Positions 17,199-25,331 of a stretch of 64,000 nucleotides of DNA are shown piece by piece. Origin of the DNA: Deltaproteobacteria bacterium. Its GTDB lineage: Bacteria > Desulfobacterota > Desulfarculia > Adiutricales > Adiutricaceae. The notes under the pieces were generated by a model. It was not told where the DNA came from, searched no databases, and saw only the letters and a program-made list of their open reading frames with translations. The DNA lies in NCBI GenBank assembly GCA_031276865.1, contig JAISMF010000038.1:35216-99215 (forward strand), written 5' to 3'. How positions within the stretch are numbered: the stretch's first letter is position 1; each line of letters starts with the position of its first letter. The position numbers were made by a program, and so were the translations under genes.

Positions 17199-19130
17199 TC
17201 ATAAGCTGTCTATCAACTTGTTCAGCTCTTTCTCCTGGATGTTTATGGAGTTTAGAATATTCGTTTTTAATTCCTCGCGGCTGACGGCCTCCTCGAGCTC
17301 GAGGATGAATTTGTCCATCAGGAACGCGCTTCCTATCCCCACCAGAGCCCCGACCGCTGCCCCCGCTCCAGTTCCAAGACCGGGCACAACCGAGCCGATG
17401 GCGGCTCCGGTCGCTGAGCCCGCGGCGGTCGCGCCTCCGTAGCTGGCCGCTCTGGCGACCGCGATTTTCAGCAGGGTCTTGGCCGCTAGCTTGAAAGCGA
17501 ACTTGGCCGCTATTCTCTCCACTAGGATTTTCACCCCCACCCCGGCGACCAGACCGGCCGAGAATCCAACCGCGACCGAGGCTCCCAGGCGCGTATTGAA
17601 GGGAATGAAGACGGGAACCGATTTGTCAGATATGTGGTTATCGGTTTTCAACTCCAGGATGGGTTTGACGTCGGCGGAGCAGTTCCTGCGGTAGCGCTGT
17701 TTTAAACCCTCCAGATTCACGGATTCGGGGAGGCTACTCAGGCTGTTTTGATAACTACTCAGAATTCTGTCTACGCCGCTGGCGTCCACATTCCGTTTCA
17801 GCCGCTCGTTTAGGGTCTGAGCCATATACTCCTCAACCTCGCCCAAGATCAGCGTCGCGAGGCGACCGTACTCGGCGGGGAGCGAGTAATACCAGTCGAG
17901 ATAACCGTCCACATTGGCCCGGTACGCGTTGAAGATTTTTCGCGCCTCGTCTTTGAGTTCGGTCTTGAGTTTGGATTTGAACCTATTCGCATCTTGCGCC
18001 AGTTTCCATGTCTCATCGGCCACGTCCTTCATGATGGCGGAGTCGTAGCATTCTCCGTCGATCATGACTAGGTAGACGTCTAAATTATTTCGTTGCCTGG
18101 CGAGCTCGCGTCCGGTTTCTCCGGAAAAGAGAAGCTCCATCTTGAGTGATTGCGTGAAAAATAGGAATCCGACAAGGATGGGCGGGAGGAGCGCGCTGGT
18201 GAAAAACTGGAAAAAAGAGCCCTTTTCAGGCTTCATGGAAGTCCGGCCCGTGAGGCGAATCAGATCTCTCGCCGGGATTGTCACCACGCGCAAAAGAAAG
18301 CTCAAGGGAATAAATAGGGTGCAATTGAAAATGATGTTCAGGAGAAACCAGCTCCAGAAACCGTGAGGGCTTATTTTTCCGATGACGAAATCTTGGCCGC
18401 CCGTTATCACGGAGAACCAGTCGTTTAGAAACCGAAGGGAGTGGGAGCGGGCCGCCGGAAATAGATCGGCCTGTATGCTCACGGCCTCCCATGGACTCAA
18501 TTGCGGGGGAGCCCCGGAGACGAAACTCATGCTCAGGATGAAGATGAAGGTCATCAGAAGCGGCGTGAACCAGGAGGCGGCCAGGGAGCTGTAGTAAGGG
18601 CTCAAGTGCCAGACGTTCACCTCTTTGCGGGTCGCTCTGTAACACTTTGCGAATATTATGAGCTGGACCGGTAGAGTGAGATAGACGAAAAACCATTCCG
18701 TTAGCTTCAGGGAGGCCAGATTCAAAATTAGGCCGCAGGCGAGGATGACAGACCAAACGGCCGACCAAACGTTAAAGAAAAGACGCCGGCCGAAGAGTTT
18801 GTAGACGATTCCTTCCCGGTTAAGATTTTGGAATATGATGGCGTCTTTAACGGCTTTGAAGTAGGTCAGAGATAAATAAATAGGGAGTGACGCCGCTATG
18901 ACCAGGATGACGGAAATGACGAAAGGATAGGTCCCCACGCGTTTTGGTATGAAGTGGTAGAAGATAATCACGGCGAGCCCCAGGATAAGGGGCGGACCGT
19001 AGTTGGGATGATAGTCGGCCCAATAACCGCCAGTTTTTTTCGCGGGCTTTTTTTGGGGCGTGTTTCCAGGTCGTTTCACGGCGCTGTCAATCGGTTGTTC
19101 AGTATGTCCGATTTTTTTGGGCTTGGTCAT
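17199..19130 (-). CDS. Large membrane protein with C-terminal glycine-zipper domain
   Basis: A ~643-residue protein I cannot assign to a family. Residues ~40-340 hold about six to seven hydrophobic segments (e.g. LILGLAVIIFYHFI, FVISVILVIAASLPIYLSL, LVGFLFFTQSL). A ~170-residue soluble, helix-rich region with conserved-looking acidic and basic blocks follows. Near the C-terminus comes a glycine/alanine-rich stretch (GGATAAGSATGAAIGSVVPG ... GAAVGALVGIGSAF) typical of glycine-zipper membrane insertion, and a final helical EEAVSREELK tail. Start at 19130: GGAGGCGAAAAGGAA precedes this ATG, while an upstream in-frame start adds 51 unconserved residues. It lies immediately downstream of the SrfA-like gene at 19438 in the same orientation and is probably part of the same system. 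Confidence 0.65.
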   Translation of the reverse strand: MTKPKKIGHTEQPIDSAVKRPGNTPQKKPAKKTGGYWADYHPNYGPPLILGLAVIIFYHFIPKRVGTYPFVISVILVIAASLPIYLSLTYFKAVKDAIIFQNLNREGIVYKLFGRRLFFNVWSAVWSVILACGLILNLASLKLTEWFFVYLTLPVQLIIFAKCYRATRKEVNVWHLSPYYSSLAASWFTPLLMTFIFILSMSFVSGAPPQLSPWEAVSIQADLFPAARSHSLRFLNDWFSVITGGQDFVIGKISPHGFWSWFLLNIIFNCTLFIPLSFLLRVVTIPARDLIRLTGRTSMKPEKGSFFQFFTSALLPPILVGFLFFTQSLKMELLFSGETGRELARQRNNLDVYLVMIDGECYDSAIMKDVADETWKLAQDANRFKSKLKTELKDEARKIFNAYRANVDGYLDWYYSLPAEYGRLATLILGEVEEYMAQTLNERLKRNVDASGVDRILSSYQNSLSSLPESVNLEGLKQRYRRNCSADVKPILELKTDNHISDKSVPVFIPFNTRLGASVAVGFSAGLVAGVGVKILVERIAAKFAFKLAAKTLLKIAVARAASYGGATAAGSATGAAIGSVVPGLGTGAGAAVGALVGIGSAFLMDKFILELEEAVSREELKTNILNSINIQEKELNKLIDSL

Positions 19131-19437
19131 TTCCTTTTCGCCTCCGCTTAACTTATATAACCAGGGCCAGCTACGCCCAGGCGTGGCGCGCCGCATGGGA
19201 GCCCTTTGAGGCAAGCCGCGGGGCTCAAACGAGGACGTAGCCGCCGTATAGATCGCCTTTTTCTTTGAAGCGCCGATTTCCACAGGGACGGTTTACAACA
19301 TAGTCGGCGGGTTCGAATCGGCCCACGGCCTGGATGATGCGAGGATGACTTCGAGGCGGATCTTATGAGCGGACCCCGCGTGAACGCCGAACGACCGCCC
19401 ATCCGCCTAACGAGTGTTCAACTAGCTCGCGCCCGGC
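19131..19437. other. Spacer upstream of the glycine-zipper membrane protein gene
   Basis: About 300 bases of mixed composition with no gene. It contains a GGTTCGAATC stretch near 19310 that looks like a tRNA T-loop but has no matching arms. Confidence 0.4.
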
Positions 19438-20826
19438 TTAGGATTTTCCCAGGAATTTGAATTTGCTGGTGAATTTGTGGTCGCTGTTCCGGCCGTCGCA
19501 GACGCTTGTTCCGCGCGGTCCGTTGCGGCAGGTGAGGGTGTTTTTTCCGTAAGCGAGGCCGCTTTTCTCGCACAGAGCCCCTCCATCCTGGATGACGACG
19601 GTTTTTCCCTGTTTTTTCGCGGTGGTTTTAGTCCGACAGGTGTCCGTGTGCTTTCCCTTGCCGTCGTATTCCCTGACGGTGGCGCCGCCTCGACCGTTTT
19701 TATCGAAGCAGTAGACGTAGATTACGGGGAGGTTGGTCATGTTGTCGACGAGGTCCGAATCCGATTCCCAGCAGCCTTCCAGAAAAGACAGATCGTTTGG
19801 ATCGCCACCCTCGGGTATGACGAGGGCGTCCCCTTTGCCGGTTTTGGGAGGACTTTTCGGTTCCGGCGGAGGCTTTGGAGCGGGAGCCGGAGCGGTAGCC
19901 GGAGCCGGAGCGGGCACGGACAAGACCTCCTCGCCCATCTCGGGGGCCTGGTCGAAGTCAGTTTCCGGCTTGGGAAGGGGATCCAGCCGCAGCTCGGCCT
20001 CCTCCACCGGGCAGAGGGCCACGCCGGAAAAATATCGGGATTTCTCCCGGAAAAGTTCGCGCGCGAGCCCCCTCTCCTCGCTGAAATCGTAGCCGGGCGC
20101 CTTACCGAGTAAATAATTTAAAAGTCCGGGAAAGAAAAGAAGCGCCGCGAGCGTTAAGAGCAGAAAGGTTAAAAGGGCGGTGAGGAGAGTCCGCGCGAGG
20201 TTCCAGAGAAACGCGTTCTCCTTAAGCTCTAGGGACGTAAAGCCTGGAAACGGTTGGTTTTCGGGGGGAGGGGGCGTCTCTTCAAGGTTTCCGCCTTCCC
20301 GAAAAGCAGCGTCCGCCGGATAAACGGCGGACTCGGTCAAACTCGCCGGCGCCGCGCCGTAAGTTTTAACGGGATTGAGGCCCCAGCCGGTCGCGACGGG
20401 AACGCCTCCCACGGAAAAAATCTCTAGAGGGCTTTCTTCGCCCTGGAGGAAAGCGGTCAGGGAGTCTTGGAACTTTTTTAATATTTTCGAGGCGATCCGC
20501 TTCTGCCGCGAATCGGAGCTTTCCAGCTTGAGCGTCTCCATTTCCAGCCGGCGGGAAAAATCCGCTAAAAGAGCGTCCAGATTCGCCTTTTCGCCGGCGC
20601 TTAAAAAACGGTGAGCCCGAATCTCGCCCAAGACCTCGGTATGCCACTCCAAAGCGTTGGAGCCTGGTTTTTCCACGGGGATCGCCAAAACGGCGGAAGC
20701 CCCCGGGCCCAAATTCATGTCCAGGAGCCTGGCTAGGAGATCGCGCAGACGCACGGGCCGCGTTCCCTCGACGGAGTCGGGGCTGAATTTAAGCGGATCG
20801 GTCCTGGTTAAGAGCTGGAAGGGCAT
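19438..20826 (-). CDS. SrfA-like protein 1 (bitopic, six-cysteine periplasmic domain)
   Basis: 462 residues in three parts. The N-terminal ~150 residues are cytosolic, with NALEWHTEVLGEIR, RQKRIASKILKKFQDSL and a closing IFSVGGVPVATGWGL; this resembles the SrfA family, where a D/E-W-Y/H motif and a V-x-G-x-P-V-x-x-x-W-G motif recur. One transmembrane helix follows near 205-232. After an acidic/proline-rich linker with A-P repeats comes a C-terminal domain (337-462) starting IPEGGDPNDLSFLEGCWESD. Its six cysteines (about 352, 373, 397, 419, 433, 443) are conserved in all five paralogues. N-in/C-out topology would put them in the periplasm as likely disulfides. First paralogue beside the glycine-zipper membrane protein. 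Function unknown. Confidence 0.7.
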   Translation of the reverse strand: MPFQLLTRTDPLKFSPDSVEGTRPVRLRDLLARLLDMNLGPGASAVLAIPVEKPGSNALEWHTEVLGEIRAHRFLSAGEKANLDALLADFSRRLEMETLKLESSDSRQKRIASKILKKFQDSLTAFLQGEESPLEIFSVGGVPVATGWGLNPVKTYGAAPASLTESAVYPADAAFREGGNLEETPPPPENQPFPGFTSLELKENAFLWNLARTLLTALLTFLLLTLAALLFFPGLLNYLLGKAPGYDFSEERGLARELFREKSRYFSGVALCPVEEAELRLDPLPKPETDFDQAPEMGEEVLSVPAPAPATAPAPAPKPPPEPKSPPKTGKGDALVIPEGGDPNDLSFLEGCWESDSDLVDNMTNLPVIYVYCFDKNGRGGATVREYDGKGKHTDTCRTKTTAKKQGKTVVIQDGGALCEKSGLAYGKNTLTCRNGPRGTSVCDGRNSDHKFTSKFKFLGKS

Positions 20827-20959
20827 AAGGCGTTTAATTGGACTTATGTTAAATAAAAAAGGATGTTTTTAAGCTAAAATATATGCTAAGAGCAATATAT
20901 TTTACTAATTAAAATTAATTTAGGGAAAAATTCATCCGCTTTTCGGGGCTTGAAAAGCT

Positions 20960-22429
20960 TCATCTTTTGCCGAGATAGGTGAATTTGGTGTCGAAGGGTT
21001 TCCGCGAGTCCCGGGTGAAATTTCGTTCGCGGTATTTGCAGGCGGTCCGGTTTTTGGACTCCGAAGTGCAGGTCAGGGCGTATTGCGTGAAGGAGAACCC
21101 TTCTTTGGGGCATTTCGCCCCGTTGTCGACCACCTTCACCTGGCCTTTGCTTCGGGTGACTCGCACGCTGGTGGAGCAGGTGTCGATCCTTTTTCCCGAC
21201 TTGTCGTAGAGCTCGGTCGTGAGGGTGCCTCTGCCGTTTTTGTCGAAACAATAGACGTCGAAGATCGGACGCCCCGAGCTCGACTCTTTGATTCCCGCGT
21301 CGGATTTCCAGCATCCCTCCATGAACGACAAGTCGTTGGGATCGCCTCCCTCCGGAATGGAAAGGGAGGCTCCCACCTTGGGATCCGGCGCCTTGGGCGG
21401 CTTCGGCGCCGCCTGGGGCGGCTTCGGCGCCGCCTGGGGCGGCTTGGGCATCGCCTTGGGCGCTGGTTTCGGGGCCGGGGGCGGTTCCGGAGCGGGCGCG
21501 GTCACGGAGAAGGGGTCGAAGAGGTCGTCCTCGCCTGGGGCGCCCTCGTCCAAGGGGGCCTTGGGAAGGGGGGCGAGCTCGAGCGCGGCCACCTCCGTCC
21601 CGCAGCCGTTTAAAAGGAACTGATATTTTTCCCTCAGGGAGTAGAGATCCTCCGCGAGTCCGCTTTCCCGGCCGTCGTCGTGAAAGGTCTTCCGCGGGGA
21701 GAGAAAGTCCCTTAGGCCCGGGAAAAAGAGGTAAAGCGCCGCCAAAAGTAAAAAAGCGGTCAATATGGCGGTTAAGGAAATCCGCAGGAGGTTCCAGAAA
21801 AACGCCCCCTCCGCCCCCGCGACCGCCGTCGGCATCGGAGGAGTAGGGGCGTATTCTCCTACGTTCGAGAAGGCGCCAGGCTCCCGGGGAACTTCGGCCG
21901 CCGCCGGAGTCTGCTCCAAATAATTTAAATTGGCCTCGCTTATCCCGCCCTCGAAGGCTTCGGCTTTCCCCACGGGGATGAGGCCCCATCCGGTCACGAC
22001 GGGCTCCCCCCCCACCAGGAAGACCTTCACGCCGGAGGGGCGGCCGTTTAAAAAGCCGTGGACGGAGTCGGCCAGGCGGGAAAGGACGCGGCCCGCGATC
22101 TTCTTCTGTCGGGAGCCGGAGTTTAACAGCCGGGCGGCCTCGCTTTCGAGCTTTTCCGCTTTTTCGGCCAGGACGGCGTTCGTCCGGTCGCGTTCTTCGG
22201 CGTCCAGCGTTCCGTATTCCCTCGCCTCTCCGGAAAGGTTCGTGTACCATTCCAGGGCGTTTTGGGCGTTCTTTTCCACCCCTTCGGCGAGAAAGGAGGA
22301 TTCCCCCCCGCCGAAGGCGCTTTCTATGGAGCGCGCGATGAGATTGCGGATGAGAACCGGCTGCAGCCCCTCGACGGTATCGAAGGCGAAGCGCGCTAGA
22401 TTCGTGGTGTCGAGGAGTTGAAAAGCCAT
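20960..22429 (-). CDS. SrfA-like protein 2
   Basis: 489 residues, same plan as the neighbour. It has NALEWYTNLSGEAREYGTL and RQKKIAGRVLSRLADSVHGF, closing on VFLVGGEPVVTGWGL at ~136-150. A transmembrane helix lies at ~211-237. The linker contains two and a half PKPPQAA units from a 21-bp DNA repeat. The C-terminal six-cysteine domain begins IPEGGDPNDLSFMEGCWKSD and has VYCFDKNG, DTCS, AKCP, LTCT and TACK. It is separated from SrfA-like 1 by ~130 AT-rich bases, so each may have its own promoter. This is the copy closest to SrfA-like 1 in sequence. Confidence 0.7.
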   Translation of the reverse strand: MAFQLLDTTNLARFAFDTVEGLQPVLIRNLIARSIESAFGGGESSFLAEGVEKNAQNALEWYTNLSGEAREYGTLDAEERDRTNAVLAEKAEKLESEAARLLNSGSRQKKIAGRVLSRLADSVHGFLNGRPSGVKVFLVGGEPVVTGWGLIPVGKAEAFEGGISEANLNYLEQTPAAAEVPREPGAFSNVGEYAPTPPMPTAVAGAEGAFFWNLLRISLTAILTAFLLLAALYLFFPGLRDFLSPRKTFHDDGRESGLAEDLYSLREKYQFLLNGCGTEVAALELAPLPKAPLDEGAPGEDDLFDPFSVTAPAPEPPPAPKPAPKAMPKPPQAAPKPPQAAPKPPKAPDPKVGASLSIPEGGDPNDLSFMEGCWKSDAGIKESSSGRPIFDVYCFDKNGRGTLTTELYDKSGKRIDTCSTSVRVTRSKGQVKVVDNGAKCPKEGFSFTQYALTCTSESKNRTACKYRERNFTRDSRKPFDTKFTYLGKR

Positions 22430-22690
22430 CTGGACCGCCGCCGGCGACGCCGGTTAAGGGGAGGGGGACGTGGGTTCCGTTTCTGGTCGCGAATATTATA
22501 CGGCGTTTCGCAAGGTTTGTAATCCGATAATATGTTAGTAATTTTATTAAATAATTAGACTTAATAAGAATGTTAAATAGCTGAAAATAATATTCAATAA
22601 CTAATTTGCATATATATAATTCATCTAACCTGGGCTCCTTAGCGCCGGCGCCGGAAAAGGCCAGGCGCCGAAGGATAAGCCGCCCGCCCT

Positions 22691-24046
22691 CTACTGGGGC
22701 TTCAGGTAGGTGAAGGTCGCGTCGAAGTAGGGTTTCTTCTTATTCCGCAGGGAGCCCTCATTTTGGACGCGGCAGCTGGCGCGCTGGTTCTTTCCGGTCT
22801 CGCAGGTGAGGATGTCCACCGAGAAGCGGCTGTTGCTTTTAGCGCAGACGGGTCCGTCGTTTTCGATCACGACGCTTTTTCCCTCCCTGCGGGCCTTGGC
22901 CTTTCCCACGCAGTCCTCCAGGTGATTTCCCTTTTTGTCGTACTGTTCAATCAGGATGGATCCCGTTCCGGCCTCGTCCATGCAGTAGATGTTGATCACG
23001 GGGAGGGTGGTGCGGGAGTTGAAAAGGCCCGCGTCGGATTTCCAGCAGCCCTTAAGAAAAGCCAGATCGTCCGGATCGCCCTCTTCCGGAATCATCAGGG
23101 CGTCGCCCTCGGCTAAAACGGGGGGCGGCTTCTCCACCGAGAGGAGCCCTCCCGAAGCGTTCGCCGCCTCCAGGCTTTCTCGTGGCTGCTCCTTGGGAAG
23201 GGTTTCCGGTGTCGGAAGATCGCTCTCGGACGCCAGTTCGGGGCAGGCGGGAAGGCCGGAGAGGTAGTCCCGTCTTAATTGGAAGGCCTTGAGGGCCAGG
23301 CTTTTTTCTTCGGAGAAATTGTAGACTTTGGTTTTTTCGAAGAAGAAGTTTTTCAGGTCGGGAAATATCAGGAGGCTGAAAAGGAAGAGAAGGAGGAGGG
23401 TGGAAACGGCGGCCGCGAGGGTTCGTAAAAGGTTCCAGCCCCCGTCTTCCTCCGCCCCGGGGCCTTCCCAGGAAACGGCGGCTTCGGGGAGGGGCGAAGG
23501 GGGGAGGCAGCGGGCCGGAAGGACCCCCGTCTTTAAAATCAGCTCGGCGTCCATCTCCCTTTCGGGGTCCGGAGCCGCCGGCGGGTTTTTAAAGGAGACG
23601 CCCCAGTTGGAAAGGACGACTAAGTCGTCCGCCTGGTAAACCCCAAGGGGGCTCGGGCTTCCCGCGAGAAAGGCGGAAAGCGAGAGGGCGATTTGGCCGA
23701 TGATGGTCCCGGCCACGTTCTCCCTTTTATCGCCGGAGTTTATAAGAGGGCGGGAAATAAGATCCAGGCGCCTCGCGAGGCCTCCGAGGGCGGAACGAAG
23801 ACGCGTCCCGTCTTCGTAAGCGAGGCTGGAAAGGGGAAGCGCCGTTCCGGAAAGAGAGGCGCTCCACTCAATAAGCCCCGACTCCGGCTTCATCTCCGGA
23901 TGCGCTAGAAGCGCCGCTCCCTGTCGCCCCAAGGATCGCTCCAGAAAGCGGGAGACGAGGTCTACGGCCCGTGGCGCCTCGATTTGGTCCATGCGGTCGG
24001 GCGCGAAGTCGTTTAGCGAGGTCGTTTCTAAAAATAACAAGGGCAT
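22691..24046 (-). CDS. SrfA-like protein 3
   Basis: 451 residues. The N-terminal domain includes SGLIEWSASLSGTA and closes DLVVLSNWGVSF, more diverged than copies 1 and 2. The transmembrane helix is at ~206-228. The linker is shorter and acidic. The periplasmic domain opens IPEEGDPDDLAFLKGCWKSD and keeps all six cysteines (KGCW, IYCMD, EDCV, PVCA, LTCE, ASCR). It starts nine bases after the end of the GT2 glycosyltransferase gene and is presumably cotranscribed with it. Confidence 0.7.
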   Translation of the reverse strand: MPLLFLETTSLNDFAPDRMDQIEAPRAVDLVSRFLERSLGRQGAALLAHPEMKPESGLIEWSASLSGTALPLSSLAYEDGTRLRSALGGLARRLDLISRPLINSGDKRENVAGTIIGQIALSLSAFLAGSPSPLGVYQADDLVVLSNWGVSFKNPPAAPDPEREMDAELILKTGVLPARCLPPSPLPEAAVSWEGPGAEEDGGWNLLRTLAAAVSTLLLLFLFSLLIFPDLKNFFFEKTKVYNFSEEKSLALKAFQLRRDYLSGLPACPELASESDLPTPETLPKEQPRESLEAANASGGLLSVEKPPPVLAEGDALMIPEEGDPDDLAFLKGCWKSDAGLFNSRTTLPVINIYCMDEAGTGSILIEQYDKKGNHLEDCVGKAKARREGKSVVIENDGPVCAKSNSRFSVDILTCETGKNQRASCRVQNEGSLRNKKKPYFDATFTYLKPQ

Positions 24047-24055
24047 ATCGGTCCG

Positions 24056-24991
24056 TCACACCCTCCGCAGTCGGAAACCCAGGTAGAGGGCCGCCTGCTG
24101 CGCGGCCGAGCGCCTGAATATGCGGTGCTTTTTTATCTGTCTACGGATGTTTAAAAGATCGAATTCGGATCTGAGATTGACGACGGAATCTAGTATTTCC
24201 CGGCCTCCGCGGCTGAGATCGTCTTTCACGCCCGAAAGGGCGCGGAAGTTTCGATCGTTCATCGACCGGAAGTTTTTCAGCCAGGCCTTCTTCACCCGCC
24301 CCAGAAAGGCCGGAAGGCCCCGGTTGCTTCCAACGAGGTTCAAGCCGTGCTGCCGGTATTCCACCGTCACGGTGGAGTCGTAGACCACCAATCCGCCCGC
24401 GCCCGAGATCACCTGGTAGGCCCACCAGTCGTGGCTGGGAAGATCGAAGCGGCATCCCTTGACGATGAGTCTTCTAGCCTCGCGGTTGAACACCATGGTG
24501 TTGCCGCCGGCTATGGACTGGACGATGGCGTTGGAGAAAAGGGGGGGCGGAGCGGAGCGCAGGGGGGAAAAACCCGCCGGGGCGCCGTTTTCGTCGATGA
24601 GCTTGGTTCTTCCGCAGTACAAAACGGGTAGGTCCTCTCCGTAGGGGGCGATGAGTTTCAAGACGTGGCTCAGTTTAAAGGGAAGCCACACGTCGTCTTG
24701 ATCGGCCCAGGCGAAATAGGCGGCGCCCGTTTCGTCTTGGAGGGCGAGGTTGAGGAAGTTTCGAGAAAATCCCCGTCCGGGCCCCTTTATCATCTTCACG
24801 AGCTTGTCGGGCCTTCCTTCCCGAAACTCGTTTAAAATGGCGATGGTTTCGTCGGTCGAGCCGTCGTCCGAGACGGTCAGAGACCAGTGGGGGTAGTCCT
24901 GCCCTTCGATGGACTTCAGCTGTTCGGAAAGGAATTCCCCTCCGTCGCGGGTTCCCATGAGAATGGAGACGCGTTTTTGAAATTCGGGCAT
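24056..24991 (-). CDS. GT2 family glycosyltransferase (rhamnosyltransferase-like)
   Basis: 311 residues. The GT-A nucleotide-binding fold opens VSILMGTRDGGEFLSEQLKS, with DDGSTD at 42-47 and the metal-binding ADQDDVW at ~96-102 (DXD equivalent). HDWW near residue 195 is typical of rhamnosyl/galactofuranosyl-type enzymes, followed by EYRQHGLNLVGSN. No membrane segment, so it acts in the cytosol, normally on lipid-linked glycans or O-antigen. It is the only glycosyltransferase of this kind in the window and is joined to the SrfA-like 3 gene (nine-base gap), which links surface glycosylation to this locus. Confidence 0.85.
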   Translation of the reverse strand: MPEFQKRVSILMGTRDGGEFLSEQLKSIEGQDYPHWSLTVSDDGSTDETIAILNEFREGRPDKLVKMIKGPGRGFSRNFLNLALQDETGAAYFAWADQDDVWLPFKLSHVLKLIAPYGEDLPVLYCGRTKLIDENGAPAGFSPLRSAPPPLFSNAIVQSIAGGNTMVFNREARRLIVKGCRFDLPSHDWWAYQVISGAGGLVVYDSTVTVEYRQHGLNLVGSNRGLPAFLGRVKKAWLKNFRSMNDRNFRALSGVKDDLSRGGREILDSVVNLRSEFDLLNIRRQIKKHRIFRRSAAQQAALYLGFRLRRV

Positions 24992-25331
24992 TTTATCCGC
25001 TAAACATCCCCGGGGTCCGTGAAACTCCCGCTCCGTTTTGAAACGCGGCCTGTTTGGTTAAACGGCGGGCGTCTCCTTTCCGCTTCCGCCGCCGGGGTTT
25101 CAAGGCTTTAGGCGGATGGAGTAAATCCCAAAAGACTTCCCGGGCGTCACCGAAGCGGGGGTGATAAATATGAAAGGCGTGGCGTCCGCGGGGCATTTCT
25201 CCCCGAACCGCTTTCCGGAGGGATGGCTTTGATCTTTTTCCGGCGGAAAAAATCGGATGGGGGGGTCCGCGGGTGTTGTTTGATCGGCGTATTGGCGGCG
25301 ACCCGAAGGGCGCCGCCTATTAGCCAAAGAC
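24992..25331. other. Spacer between GT2 and SrfA-like 4 genes
   Basis: About 340 GC-moderate bases. No motif-bearing open frame, RNA gene or clear terminator was recognised. Confidence 0.45.

Noticed and set aside
19305..19330. GGTTCGAATC stretch resembling a tRNA T-loop
   Set aside because: The flanking five-base arms do not pair, and no anticodon or acceptor stem is found around it.
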